Assembly (NCBI GenBank): GCA_007693455.1
Contig: REDP01000159.1
Span: 1 to 34,114, forward strand
Direction of reading: 5' to 3'
DNA from: Planctomycetota bacterium
Lineage (GTDB): Bacteria > Planctomycetota > UBA11346
DNA length: 34,114 nt
The translations under genes and the position numbers were made by a program. Position 1 is the stretch's first letter; each line of letters begins with the position of its first letter. Positions 18,259 to 28,271 of the stretch are shown piece by piece. Under the pieces are notes generated by a model. That model did no database searches. It had not been told where the DNA came from and saw nothing but the letters and a program-made list of their open reading frames with translations.

Positions 18259-18941
18259 TGGGGCGGTCTCAGGGTGTAGAGTCGTTGCTCCTGGGCTTGC
18301 AGCCATAACTCGATGCGAGTGGTCAATTCAGCATCACGTTCGCGGACTGACAGGGATTGATCTGGCCACATCCACGGACCGAAGACAATGTGCACCTTGC
18401 CGCGTCCAGGTATGGGCAGGGGGGCGCCGCGCGGCCATGAGCCTTCGGTGTCTTTAAGGTAGACGGGGATCACTGGAACCTGTGCGCGTCGTGCGATGAG
18501 GCTGGGCCCATCGCGGAAGCGCCCCATACGCCCCGTGCGAGTGCGGGTTCCTTCTGGAAATACCAGTAAAGGTCGGCCTGCACGTAAGACGCCCACTGCG
18601 GCGGCAATGGTTGTGGTCTGTGGCTTGGCACGATCTACAGGAATACCGCCAAATAAATCTAACACCCAGCGAATAGGAGGAATCTTCCAGAGGCTGGCAC
18701 GGGCAAAATAATGGATGCGACGGCGCAATGTGCAGCCCAAAGCCAGGGGATCAAGAAAGGAGCGATGGTTGCATGCCAGTACATAGCCACCCCGAGGCAC
18801 GGGACCCTGGTAATCAATACGTAGGCGCGCAGTCATGCGAAACCACCAGCGTATAAACTGTCCTAAAAAGCCATGAATATAATCCACGGGAAAGGCCAAG
18901 GGCGGGCGCACGTTCCACGATTGATGAGCAGGTTTGGGCAT
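18255..18941 (-). CDS. 1-acyl-sn-glycerol-3-phosphate acyltransferase family (PlsC-like)
   Basis: NHRSFLD (HX4D motif), FGGIPVDR, FPEGTRTRTG, IPVIPV-type motif (VPVIPVYL). Start at ATG 18941 preferred over the upstream TTG at 18992. Confidence 0.85.
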   Translation of the reverse strand: MPKPAHQSWNVRPPLAFPVDYIHGFLGQFIRWWFRMTARLRIDYQGPVPRGGYVLACNHRSFLDPLALGCTLRRRIHYFARASLWKIPPIRWVLDLFGGIPVDRAKPQTTTIAAAVGVLRAGRPLLVFPEGTRTRTGRMGRFRDGPSLIARRAQVPVIPVYLKDTEGSWPRGAPLPIPGRGKVHIVFGPWMWPDQSLSVRERDAELTTRIELWLQAQEQRLYTLRPPQ

Positions 18942-19021
18942 AATGGTAAAGCCTAGCGGACTCGCCACCAGAACAAGCTCATGCCCTCGCAACCCTTCCC
19001 TGTCATCGTGTTGACGACTTG

Positions 19022-20647
19022 CTACGGATGATCGGCAAAAACGAGATGGTATAATGTTTGTCGCAACCGCTCTTTTTCTCTCGCGTATGCCGGATTATCC
19101 GCTTGGTTGTGCCAGGAGTGAGGGTCGTTTTTGAGATCGTACAGTTCTTCACTGCCGTCACTACAGAGCGTGTAACGGTAACGCTGGTCGCGGATAGAAT
19201 GATGCTGATCCTCTATGGGTGCAGGTTGATGGGGTTCAACGTGATGTGGCCCATGCAGCACGCTCAGGGCAACACTGGGACCATCCCATGTGGCATCCGC
19301 ATCTTCGAGGAAGGGGCGCAGGGAGTGACCATCGAGTGTTGCATCATATTCATTGGTCGGGATATGAAGCAGATCGAGTACCGTAGGGTAGATATCAATA
19401 AGGCTCACAGGGTGCGAAACGCTTGCTCCTGCACTGACTCCAGGTCCGCTGATGATCATGGGAATCCGAGTGACTTCCTCCCAAATGGTGGTCTTTTTGA
19501 GGTGATCCTTTTCTCCCAGATGGAAACCATGGTCGCTGACAATGATGACCAGGGTATTGGCGGCATGAGGGCTGTCTTCGAGGGCATCCAGGACCACGCC
19601 GATTTGCGCATCGACAAAGGCGACACAGGCAAGATAGCTGCGCACCGATCGCCGCCACCACTCTTCTCCCCCCGCAGCCAGTAACCGTGGGAGCCATTGT
19701 GCCTGCCATTGTCGCGATCCGTCCTCATTCTGCCAGAGAATGGTTGGTACATCCTTGAGATCATCCTCTTTGTAAGCAGGTAATTGCACCTCATCCAAAG
19801 GAAAGAGGTCGAAATATTCATCGGGAGCATAGCGTGGAGCATGCGGACGATTCATGCCCACGACCATAAAGAAAGGGGTGTCATGCTCGTGTTGGAGGCG
19901 CTGCGCAGCCCATTGTGCGTTCAATTCATCGGGCATGAGGTCGCGGTCTTCATTGCTGCGCCAGTGAAAAGCGCCGTCGCCCAGCACCCAGCCCGTGTAA
20001 CCGGGGCTCTCATCGGTGGCGGGAACCTGAGGGATATCAGAGAGTGGGCCGAATCCATCCCAGCGAAACCCCGCGAATTCTCCTGGCATGCGCGGATGCC
20101 CCACGCCATGCCGTCGGCCCCAACGAATGGTTGTTCCATCCCAGGGCCAGGGTCCGAAGTCTGATGGATAACCACTCCCGCTGATAACGCCCTCTGTCGA
20201 CCACACGCTGTTATCTTCATGCCCGTTATGAAATACTTTGCCTGTACCGCCGACCTGCATGCCATGGTCACGGAGTCGTTCCATTAGGGTGGGGGCGTGC
20301 GCCAAGGCGGGAAATTGCCGCCAGTGGTTGCGCTGTTGCTGATAGCCATAGTAGCCGGTGCTGATGGGATGGAGCCCCGTCCACATGCTTGCTCGCGAAG
20401 GACCACATATGGGAGCGTTGCAGTGGGCGTTGGTAAAGGTAGTGGCGCGCTGGCGTAGGCGGTCAAGATGAGGGGTTTTGGCTTGGGGATGACCGCCAAA
20501 GCCAGCAATGCTATCGTTGAGATCATCGACCACGATAACAATGACATTGCGTGGGATGTGGCGTTCGGGTTCTTGCCCAGGAAGTAAGACACAGCCCAGT
20601 CCCAGAAGGAAAACTGATAGAGCGCAGGTGAAGGGCCGCATGGTCAT
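19022..20647 (-). CDS. Secreted sulfatase (iduronate-2-sulfatase/choline-sulfatase-like)
   Basis: Signal peptide; NVIVIVVDDLND; formylglycine motif CGPSRAS in NAPICGPSRASMWTG; VIIVSDHGFHLGEKDHLKK. TAGGAG-type RBS before the ATG. Confidence 0.9.
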   Translation of the reverse strand: MTMRPFTCALSVFLLGLGCVLLPGQEPERHIPRNVIVIVVDDLNDSIAGFGGHPQAKTPHLDRLRQRATTFTNAHCNAPICGPSRASMWTGLHPISTGYYGYQQQRNHWRQFPALAHAPTLMERLRDHGMQVGGTGKVFHNGHEDNSVWSTEGVISGSGYPSDFGPWPWDGTTIRWGRRHGVGHPRMPGEFAGFRWDGFGPLSDIPQVPATDESPGYTGWVLGDGAFHWRSNEDRDLMPDELNAQWAAQRLQHEHDTPFFMVVGMNRPHAPRYAPDEYFDLFPLDEVQLPAYKEDDLKDVPTILWQNEDGSRQWQAQWLPRLLAAGGEEWWRRSVRSYLACVAFVDAQIGVVLDALEDSPHAANTLVIIVSDHGFHLGEKDHLKKTTIWEEVTRIPMIISGPGVSAGASVSHPVSLIDIYPTVLDLLHIPTNEYDATLDGHSLRPFLEDADATWDGPSVALSVLHGPHHVEPHQPAPIEDQHHSIRDQRYRYTLCSDGSEELYDLKNDPHSWHNQADNPAYAREKERLRQTLYHLVFADHP

Positions 20648-20711
20648 AATCTACTCCTAAGTGCCGACGAGCCATATCTGACCGCCCTGGCGCGAGAGGT
20701 GTCGGTACAAG

Positions 20712-22124
20712 CTATCCCTTATGGGGCAGACGCAGACTGTGCTGCAGCAGTTCGCTTCCTACAGGCACAGTAAAGGCATGGCCGCAGGTCTGTCCCTTGC
20801 CGCCTTGAGCGAGGCGGAGGCTATACTCGCCATGAAAGCCTCGGAAACGAAGCTGCCCATCGCTATCGGTGGTGGCGCTGGTGTGGGTGCGCCATTCTTC
20901 ATGCAGCAAGCGCTTGAGGTGGCCATAGAGGGGTTTGGCTTCGATGCCGCCATTGCCAAAACGCTTGAAGAGATCTTTACTCATGCCCCAGAAGAAAAAC
21001 GCTTCCACCGCCTCTGAGCCAAAAGCACAGGTGACGCAGTTGCGGACGTATTCCCATTGGCGGGCTTGGATTTCATCCTCGGGCATGCCAGCTTTTTGCA
21101 GATGGTTGGTATGCGCCCAGAATTCAGTAATGTGCACTGGCAGCCCGCAGCGTTCTTGAATCATCTCATAGGTACCCACGTCACGATCATGGTTCCCCCA
21201 GCCGCCGGTGTGTCCTTGAAGGCCCACGGCATCGGGAGCTGCGCCGCGTTGCCGTAATTCGTCCATAAGATCAAGGTAGCGCATGAACTGGCTATGCGGG
21301 GTGACTGTACTGCCATCACTGCCAGGCATGCCACAGGGTTTATGGTCATCCAGGCAGACCCCATATTCGTTAATCAAGTAGCAGGCATCAGGATCTTCTT
21401 CGCGTGCCCAACGGAGTACGGGTTCGATGTAATCGGCGATATCTTTAATCGCAGTCATATGGGGCCAATTGCGCTGGGGAAGGTCCTTGAAGGCTGGTTC
21501 CCACATGGGTTCGTTGATCGCATCGTAGATACGAATTTTTCCCTTGAAGCGATTGACAATAGAACGAATGCGTACCTCTAAAAAGGCCAGACGCGTTTCG
21601 TAGTTATCGTAGGCTTGAATCCAGTCGGGGACTGCTTTGGGTACAGTCCAAAACAGCGGGTGCCCTTTTACCGTGAGCCCTTCGCCATTGGCCCAATCGA
21701 CACACCACTGCAAATGCTCGTAGGTGGGATAGCCCAGTTGATCTTCACTTTTTGGGCCATCATTACGTGGACGTTCGGTCCAGTAGTGCAATGCGTTCAT
21801 GGCGTTGAGCAACTGACTCATCATCCGGCATTCAGTGCGCACGTCATCGTGGTTTTGCCGACCCTCGCGCACTGCCGTATCCAGACTCCAGAGATTATGG
21901 CCCCAGAGGAACGCCGATTCGGTTTGGGCAATCTCTACCTGAGTATTGGCGAGCGGCTTACCGGCGCGGTCAACCAGGCGCAAAGAGACATCCCGCTGGC
22001 GAATCTGTGGAATGCGGGCTGCCGCGCTATGGATGGTTTCGGCTTCGGCTTGCGGATTGTAGCCAGTGGTTTCGTCCATAGCTAGCCATTCTTCGCCGCC
22101 AGCGCCAATGGGTTGTGTGGTCAT
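20712..22124 (-). CDS. Glycoside hydrolase family 10 (xylanase-like), no evident signal peptide
   Basis: VKGHPLFWTVPK, RIYDAINEPMWEP (acid/base Glu), GLQGHTGGWG, HITEFWAHTN (nucleophile Glu); N-terminal accessory domain RDVSLRLVDRAGKPLANTQVEIAQTESAFLWGHNLW. Confidence 0.87.
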   Translation of the reverse strand: MTTQPIGAGGEEWLAMDETTGYNPQAEAETIHSAAARIPQIRQRDVSLRLVDRAGKPLANTQVEIAQTESAFLWGHNLWSLDTAVREGRQNHDDVRTECRMMSQLLNAMNALHYWTERPRNDGPKSEDQLGYPTYEHLQWCVDWANGEGLTVKGHPLFWTVPKAVPDWIQAYDNYETRLAFLEVRIRSIVNRFKGKIRIYDAINEPMWEPAFKDLPQRNWPHMTAIKDIADYIEPVLRWAREEDPDACYLINEYGVCLDDHKPCGMPGSDGSTVTPHSQFMRYLDLMDELRQRGAAPDAVGLQGHTGGWGNHDRDVGTYEMIQERCGLPVHITEFWAHTNHLQKAGMPEDEIQARQWEYVRNCVTCAFGSEAVEAFFFWGMSKDLFKRFGNGGIEAKPLYGHLKRLLHEEWRTHTSATTDSDGQLRFRGFHGEYSLRLAQGGKGQTCGHAFTVPVGSELLQHSLRLPHKG

Positions 22125-22162
22125 GGTTCATTCCTTATGTATAATGTATTCGTATAAGCGAT

Positions 22163-23764
22163 TTAGAGTGAGAGATAGGTAAAGGATAGGAAGTCGGCAT
22201 GGTTGCCCTGGCCACTGAGATCCTGGCAGGCAAAGCCCATCATGCCCCCAGTAAAGTGGCCATGATGGCCATATTCATCACCCAGAAAATCTCCTGGGCG
22301 GGTGGGACCAACCGGCTGCCACTCGCTATCGCAGCGGACAAAGAAGCGCAGTTCCAGGTGGCGCAGTTCGCAGGCGATGTCCACTGGTCCCTGTGCGGGG
22401 AGTATAAGCAGGTCGTCGTTGACTCCGCCAAACCCTCCATCAACGCTCCATTCCATGCGCAGAACACGTTGCCCGGTGTCATTGGCCGATACATAGCAGT
22501 AGCACCAGGAAGCGCTGTCGTAGATGGCCACCAATCCCGCCATGTGCTGGAAATCGCGCGGAGTAACATCAAGGCGTATTTCCGCGCGGGCATGGAAATC
22601 TACGAGACGCCGTGCCAGGAGTGAGGTGCGATGGCGCGAAGCAAGGCTTTCTTGGCCATAGAGACGGAGTGCTCCTGGCCGCGCAGTGAGACTGACCCAC
22701 GACTCCTCTGCGGGAATGCGCAATGACTGCAGGCAGGCTGGGATGCGCTCGGTATCGAAGCTCAGGGTAGCGGGGGTGCTGGGCTGTGGGTGGGTGGCGA
22801 GGTTTGGCGCATCCCACTCAACCCGAGGCTCTCGCCCCCCGCCAGCCAAGCGCGGCCAGCCATCAGAGCACCATTCCAGGCGTTGGGCGCAGGTTTCGCG
22901 GCCCAGGATGGATTGTCCTGCAAGAGGGCGCGATGCCAAATGAACCATCCACCATTCCCCTGTGGCCGTCTCCACCCAATCAGCGTGACCAGCGTTTTGC
23001 AGGACCAGTCCCAGGTCATGGCGACTGGTAAGGATGGGGTTGTCGGGATGGATTTCATAGGGCCCTAAAAGATCGCGCGAGCGGGCCACGGTGACGCAGT
23101 GATGCCGCGCAGTACCGCCTTCAGCGGTGAGTAAATAATACCAGCCATCCTTATGATACAGGTGGGGGCCTTCGCATACGCGGGCGCTACTCCCCTGGAA
23201 AATATTGCGAATGGGGCCAACTAAGCCCTGGCCCGCGGGGTCAAATTCTTGGATGACAATACCGGCAAAAGGGTGGCGCCCTGGGCGATGATCCCAGAGT
23301 TGATTGAGCACCCATTTGCGCCCATCCAGATCATGGAACAGTGAGGGATCAAATCCTGAAGCATTGAGATAGATTGGGTCAGACCAGGCACCAGCTTCGA
23401 TATCATCGCAGGTTACCACAAAGTTATGGACGTCTTTATATCCCTGCTGCCACGTTTTCGTGTCGGAATACACCAGCCAAAACGAGCCATCGGCATAGCT
23501 CAGACAGGGGGCCCATACCCCACCGGAATCGGGATTGCCCAGCATATTAATCTGTTCTCGCCGCGTCAGGGCAGGACCAATGAGGCGCCAGTGACGCAGA
23601 TCACGAGAGTGATAGATCATCACCCCGCCAAACCACTCGAAGGTGGATGTGGCGATATAGTAATCATCAATAGTTTGGCCTGTGTCGGCACAGGTACGAG
23701 GTACGCGGCAGATAGAGGGGTCTGGGTTAAACCCAGGCAGGATGGGATTGGTGAGTGTGGTCAT
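22163..23764 (-). CDS. Glycoside hydrolase family 43 (beta-xylosidase/arabinofuranosidase-like) with C-terminal concanavalin-like domain
   Basis: NPILPGFNPDPSICR, ASGFDPSLFHDLDGRKWVLN, VCEGPHLYHKDGWYYLL, GEWWMVHLASRPL; C-terminal FHARAEIRLDVTPRDFQHMAGLVAIYD. Confidence 0.88.
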   Translation of the reverse strand: MTTLTNPILPGFNPDPSICRVPRTCADTGQTIDDYYIATSTFEWFGGVMIYHSRDLRHWRLIGPALTRREQINMLGNPDSGGVWAPCLSYADGSFWLVYSDTKTWQQGYKDVHNFVVTCDDIEAGAWSDPIYLNASGFDPSLFHDLDGRKWVLNQLWDHRPGRHPFAGIVIQEFDPAGQGLVGPIRNIFQGSSARVCEGPHLYHKDGWYYLLTAEGGTARHHCVTVARSRDLLGPYEIHPDNPILTSRHDLGLVLQNAGHADWVETATGEWWMVHLASRPLAGQSILGRETCAQRLEWCSDGWPRLAGGGREPRVEWDAPNLATHPQPSTPATLSFDTERIPACLQSLRIPAEESWVSLTARPGALRLYGQESLASRHRTSLLARRLVDFHARAEIRLDVTPRDFQHMAGLVAIYDSASWCYCYVSANDTGQRVLRMEWSVDGGFGGVNDDLLILPAQGPVDIACELRHLELRFFVRCDSEWQPVGPTRPGDFLGDEYGHHGHFTGGMMGFACQDLSGQGNHADFLSFTYLSL

Positions 23765-23891
23765 TGGGAGGAGAATAGTGCTCGCCTGTGCCAGTGGTCA
23801 ACCGCAGTCCCGCAACTGCTGCTACAAATCCTGCCTTTGGGAAGAGTGTAAAATGGATAAGCACTGATTGGCGATTGCAGCCGGCCCTCAT

Positions 23892-23909
23892 ATGATATCT
23901 TGATATCAT
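23892..23909. promoter_or_regulatory. Candidate operator: perfect 8-bp inverted repeat
   Basis: ATGATATC-TT-GATATCAT in the divergent intergenic region between GH43 and the DUF1989 operon. Confidence 0.4.
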
Positions 23910-23994
23910 TATGTCATGTATGGCGCCAGGGCTGTAGCTAATAGCAGTTCTGTGCGTCACTGCACCAGTAGGGCTTGTAAGAAGGAGTAAGGGT

Positions 23995-24744
23995 ATGAGC
24001 ACTGAGGAAGACTCGCAGGGACGTCTGCTGTTTTCGGAATCCATACCGGGTGGCGCTGGTTGGTCCTGGGTGTTGCAGCGCGGGCAGCGCCTGCGCATTA
24101 CCGATGTCGATGGGGGAGCGAATGTGCCCCTTATGGCATTTAACGCCGCGCAGCCTCTGGAGCGCTACAATATGCCCGACACCCTCAAAGGCCAGCACAC
24201 GGCATACCTTACCACAGGTAATGTTGCCTATTCGGATATGGGCCGCTGTCTGTTGTCCTTCGTCGATGATAGCGTTGGCTGGCACGACACCATTACAGGG
24301 TATAGCGATAGCGCTGCAGTAGCGGCCAAATATGGTAATCGGAGCTATCAGCAGGCACGCAATAAGTTTTACCGCAGCGCCAAGGAATTACTGCTTATTG
24401 AATTGGGCAAGCACGGACTGGGCAAGCGTGATGTCACCGCGAGCATCAATTGCTTGAGTAAAGTCGCGGCTAATGAGCGGGGGCAACTGAGCTATGTCGA
24501 GGGGCATTCGATCCCTGGATCGCATCTTACTTTGCGCGCCGACATGACGGTCTTGGTGGTATTATGTGCCATTCAGCACCCCCTGGATCCCGATCCCGAG
24601 TACCGCCCCCGCCGTATCGCCCTTGATGTGTATGCTGGATCTGCCGCCGCGTCAGATGACATATGTCGGACGCATTGTGAGCAAAACGCTCGTGCTTTCA
24701 CCCTTACCGACCGACTCTTTGCCCCAGAAGGAGTTCTTGTATGA
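23995..24744 (+). CDS. Urea carboxylase-associated protein 1 (DUF1989; carboxyguanidine deiminase subunit-like)
   Basis: [94 protein letters not shown] before ATG. Confidence 0.88.
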   Translation: MSTEEDSQGRLLFSESIPGGAGWSWVLQRGQRLRITDVDGGANVPLMAFNAAQPLERYNMPDTLKGQHTAYLTTGNVAYSDMGRCLLSFVDDSVGWHDTITGYSDSAAVAAKYGNRSYQQARNKFYRSAKELLLIELGKHGLGKRDVTASINCLSKVAANERGQLSYVEGHSIPGSHLTLRADMTVLVVLCAIQHPLDPDPEYRPRRIALDVYAGSAAASDDICRTHCEQNARAFTLTDRLFAPEGVLV

Positions 24745-25391
24745 CTACTGTCACTGAATCGCCGCGACAATTGTCCGATGCCTGCTATGATTTCTGTATG
24801 GAATCAGGAACGGGCTGGATGTACGCTCTGCAGCCTGGGCAGGTATTGCGCATCATTGACTGTGAAGGCAATCAAGCAGTCGACACCATTTTCTATGCAA
24901 CCGAATGTATTGAAGAGCGTTATTCCGCTACGGATACTATTCAGCGTCAAGGCTCGCTCTATCTTACCACAGGCTCGCAGCTCATCAGTACCGAGGGTCG
25001 AGTCATGCTCACCATTGTGGCTGACACCTGTGGTCGCCATGATACCCTGGGTGGGGCCTGTGCTGCGGAGAGTAATCAGGTGCGCTATAGCCTTGATAAG
25101 CGTTGGATGCATAATTGCCGCGACACCTATCTTTATACTTTGGCAACGCACCCTCTTGGCGCAGGGCGTGGCAAACGCGACCTTTGCCATAATGTTAATT
25201 TCTTTATGAATGTGCCGGTGAGTCCCGATGGGCATCTCTCCTTTGAGGATGGTATTTCTGGGCCAAATCGCTACGTAGAGATGCGTGCAGAGATGCCAGT
25301 GACAGTATTGATTAGCAACTGCCCACAGCTCAATAATCCCTGTAACGCCTACAATCCTACTCCCGCGCGCCTGGTGGTATGGGATGACTGA
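24741..25391 (+). CDS. Urea carboxylase-associated protein 2 (DUF1989; carboxyguanidine deiminase subunit-like)
   Basis: [89 protein letters not shown] overlap with the upstream gene. Confidence 0.9.
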   Translation: MTTVTESPRQLSDACYDFCMESGTGWMYALQPGQVLRIIDCEGNQAVDTIFYATECIEERYSATDTIQRQGSLYLTTGSQLISTEGRVMLTIVADTCGRHDTLGGACAAESNQVRYSLDKRWMHNCRDTYLYTLATHPLGAGRGKRDLCHNVNFFMNVPVSPDGHLSFEDGISGPNRYVEMRAEMPVTVLISNCPQLNNPCNAYNPTPARLVVWDD

Positions 25392-28059
25392 GGCGGCAGT
25401 CCAGTCGAGACGATTGCCGCCGCGTCATGCCTTGCGGGCATTGGCCCAGCGCATGCGGATTCCTATGGGTCCGCGGAGTGCTGGTGCGCGAATTGTCGAA
25501 TGCGGCTTTGATCGCGAGGGGCGTTGGCGGAGTCGTGATGTGACGATTTGCCATGGCGCAACGGTGCTTCTGGCAGAATCACCTGCGCCGGCTTTGTCGG
25601 CAGGGCTCATTGCTGAACTGAGTCATGCTACGCGCAGTATCATATCGGCTGATGAAGTCTCGGGACATCAGGCGGTGGTCGTATTCGCCCTTACTGGGTC
25701 GAGTAATTGGCATCTTTTGCATGTGAGTATTGATCACGATCAGTGGTGGGCCAGTCATGGCTCATGTGCAATGCGCTTGGCTGTACGCTGCTGGCGTCCG
25801 CAGGGTTTGCCCGCTGATGCCGAAGATGATCCGTTGACTGCAATCAATGGTATTGATCCTAAACACTGTCGTGTGCATGTTGGTGACCGGCCAGGTGCGG
25901 GTACAGTTGTTGCCCAGCTTGAGACTGTCGGCAGCCAGCGCAGCGAGGCTCTCGCTGGCATGCGCGAACGCTTGGGTCTCCTGCTCTTAGGTGGCATTTC
26001 CCATGATGCCCGTGCGTGGTGTGAGCAACTGTGTGGTGAAGCCGCCAGGAGCGGTCAATGGCATCCGGGGCAGGCAGTGCTTCGCCAGTTCACCTCTGGC
26101 ACTTGTCATGTTGAACATCCTGGCATGGAAACCACGGTTCAGGATTGGCCTGGTCGGCAGGGGGCCTGGGAAGTGGGAGTGCCGCCCAGTGGTCCCATGG
26201 ATGACCGCAACTTTCGCTTGGCAAATCGGGCGGTGGGCAATGACCCAGGCGCTCCAGCTTTGGAAGCTTTGCTGCGGGGGCCAACCCTGCGCTTTGCCGA
26301 TCCTACGGTGGTAGCGGTTACTGGGGCACCAGTGGAGGTGTTGGTAGATGGTGTTGCGCACACAATGTTTGCGCCCATTACCGTGCCCGCAGGAAGTACA
26401 CTTGTGGTGGGGGCTGTACGCGAGCGTGGTTTGCGGGTCTATATTGCCATACGTGGGGGAATCGATGTGCCGCGCTACTTGGGGAGTGCAGCGACCTTTA
26501 CCCTCGGTGGTTTTGGTGGGCATGCTGGTAGGCCCTTGGTCTGTGGCGATGTGCTGGCAGTGGGTGCCGACACGGCGGCAGCACCAGAAGCCATTGCTCC
26601 ACGAGAGCAGCCCCGCTGTCAGCAGCACTGGCACATCGGTATTACGCTTGGCCCGCATGCGGCGCCGGAATTTCTTACTCCAGCGGGCTTGGAGCAGTTC
26701 CTTGACGCGCGGTGGCGTGTGTCTCCGCGATCGAATCGCACCGGCATTCGCTTGGATGGTCCCAAGCCGCAGTGGGCACGAGAAGATGGTGGAGAGGCAG
26801 GCCTGCATCCCTCCAACATTCATGATAATGGTTATGCCATTGGCGCTGTGGATTTCACGGGCGATACTCCAGTGGTGCTTGGGCCTGATGGCCCCAGCTG
26901 TGGTGGCTTTGTATGTCCCGTGGTGGTGCCATCGGGGGAGCGCTGGAAACTGGGGCAGCTACGCCCCGGAGATACCGTGCAGTGGCAGGTTATCGACGCC
27001 GATCAGGCGGTGGCAGTGCGCCGCCAACCAGGCCTGGCATTGCGCCCCCAGCGCCCCTATCCCAGTGCCATAGCCCATCAACGCCCAGCCAGTCCCGACC
27101 ACCCAGGCTTGTGTATGCGCGTAGTCGGGGATGGCTACTGCTTGCTAGAATATGGCCCAGCCGAGTTGGATATTGCTCTGCGCCTGCGCGTACATCTCCT
27201 CGACCAATATCTCCGCCAAGCCGCAATCAGTGGTATCATTGATCTGGTCCCAGGTATTCGCTCCTTATTGGTGCACGTGGATCCAGATGTGCTTTCATTG
27301 CCGGCCGTGCACCGGCTCTTATTAGACGCCGATGAGCGCCTTGATCCCGAGCAAGCCCGTGTGCCCACACGTCGCTTACGCTTACCCCTGAGTTGGGACG
27401 ATCCAAGCACGCGCACTGCGAGTGAACTCTATCAGCGCACAGTGAACCCCGATGCGCCATGGTGTCCGTGGAATATTGAATTTATTCGCCGTATTAACGG
27501 CCTATCCAGTGTTGATGAGGTATTTGACATTGTTTTTGGCGCAGAATATTTAGTGATGGGTCTGGGGGATGTGTACCTGGGAGCCCCGGTTTCCACGCCT
27601 ATCGACCCACGTCATCGCCTCGTAACCACCAAGTACAACCCCGCTCGCACGTGGACTCCCGAAAATGCGGTGGGAATTGGTGGGGCGTATATGTGTATTT
27701 ATGGGATGGAAGGCCCTGGTGGCTATCAGTTCGTGGGGCGAACGGTTCCAGTGTGGAATACCTGGCGGAGTACGCCTTGCTTCGAGCCCGGCACGCCGTG
27801 GCTTTTGCGCCAATTTGATACCATCAGCTGGTATTCGGTGGGCCATGAAGAGCTACTGGATTTACGTAGCGATATGCGCTCGGGGCGTTTTGTCCCAGAC
27901 ATCCAAACAGGTAGCTTTGATTTGTCTGAGCACCTGGCGTTCTGTGAACAGCATGCTGACTCGATCACCGCTGCTCGCCAGCGTCAAACCCAGGCCTTTA
28001 GCGCCGAACGCCAGCGCTGGGCACAGGCCGCACAGGCATCCTCGGTGAACCAAAGGTGA
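25384..28059 (+). CDS. Urea/guanidine carboxylase-like protein: degenerate biotin-carboxylase remnant plus AHS2/AHS1 (KipA/KipI-like) carboxyltransferase region, lacking a BCCP domain
   Basis: AHS2: [59 protein letters not shown]1: [88 protein letters not shown]. Protein ends [21 protein letters not shown] with no AMKM biotinyl motif. Confidence 0.85.
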   Translation: MTEAAVQSRRLPPRHALRALAQRMRIPMGPRSAGARIVECGFDREGRWRSRDVTICHGATVLLAESPAPALSAGLIAELSHATRSIISADEVSGHQAVVVFALTGSSNWHLLHVSIDHDQWWASHGSCAMRLAVRCWRPQGLPADAEDDPLTAINGIDPKHCRVHVGDRPGAGTVVAQLETVGSQRSEALAGMRERLGLLLLGGISHDARAWCEQLCGEAARSGQWHPGQAVLRQFTSGTCHVEHPGMETTVQDWPGRQGAWEVGVPPSGPMDDRNFRLANRAVGNDPGAPALEALLRGPTLRFADPTVVAVTGAPVEVLVDGVAHTMFAPITVPAGSTLVVGAVRERGLRVYIAIRGGIDVPRYLGSAATFTLGGFGGHAGRPLVCGDVLAVGADTAAAPEAIAPREQPRCQQHWHIGITLGPHAAPEFLTPAGLEQFLDARWRVSPRSNRTGIRLDGPKPQWAREDGGEAGLHPSNIHDNGYAIGAVDFTGDTPVVLGPDGPSCGGFVCPVVVPSGERWKLGQLRPGDTVQWQVIDADQAVAVRRQPGLALRPQRPYPSAIAHQRPASPDHPGLCMRVVGDGYCLLEYGPAELDIALRLRVHLLDQYLRQAAISGIIDLVPGIRSLLVHVDPDVLSLPAVHRLLLDADERLDPEQARVPTRRLRLPLSWDDPSTRTASELYQRTVNPDAPWCPWNIEFIRRINGLSSVDEVFDIVFGAEYLVMGLGDVYLGAPVSTPIDPRHRLVTTKYNPARTWTPENAVGIGGAYMCIYGMEGPGGYQFVGRTVPVWNTWRSTPCFEPGTPWLLRQFDTISWYSVGHEELLDLRSDMRSGRFVPDIQTGSFDLSEHLAFCEQHADSITAARQRQTQAFSAERQRWAQAAQASSVNQR

Positions 28060-28147
28060 TAAAGCGGAGGTGAGCTCCCGCTCCAGGTAGAGTATTGAGC
28101 ATTCGTGCGTTGCCTCTATAACCTTCCGCCTACCATGCTACTGATAT

Positions 28148-28234
28148 GCCGGGGTGGCGGAATGGCAGACGCGGGGGACTTAAAATCCCCTGACCGAAAA
28201 GGTCGTGCGGGTTCGAGTCCCGCTCCCGGTACCA
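28148..28234 (+). tRNA. tRNA-Leu (anticodon UAA), CCA encoded
   Basis: GCCGGGG...TCCCGGT acceptor stem + ACCA; anticodon arm GGGGA-CTTAAAA-TCCCC; long variable arm TGACCGAAAAGGTCG; T arm GCGGG-TTCGAGT-CCCGC. Confidence 0.95.
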
Positions 28235-28271
28235 CAGTAGAGTAGGTGGCGTGTCGCCGAAGGGACTGCTT

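Noticed and set aside
25987-26823. Antisense ORF (278 aa, minus) inside the carboxylase-like gene
   Set aside because: No recognisable domain and it overlaps well-conserved AHS2 coding on the plus strand; treated as a shadow ORF.
26348-27073. Plus-strand alternate-frame ORF (241 aa) inside the carboxylase-like gene
   Set aside because: Out-of-frame translation of the AHS2 region, with no family motif.
28060-28100. Rho-independent terminator after the carboxylase-like gene (AGCGGAGGTGAGCTCCCGCT)
   Set aside because: Stem is imperfect and no T-tract follows; insufficient support.
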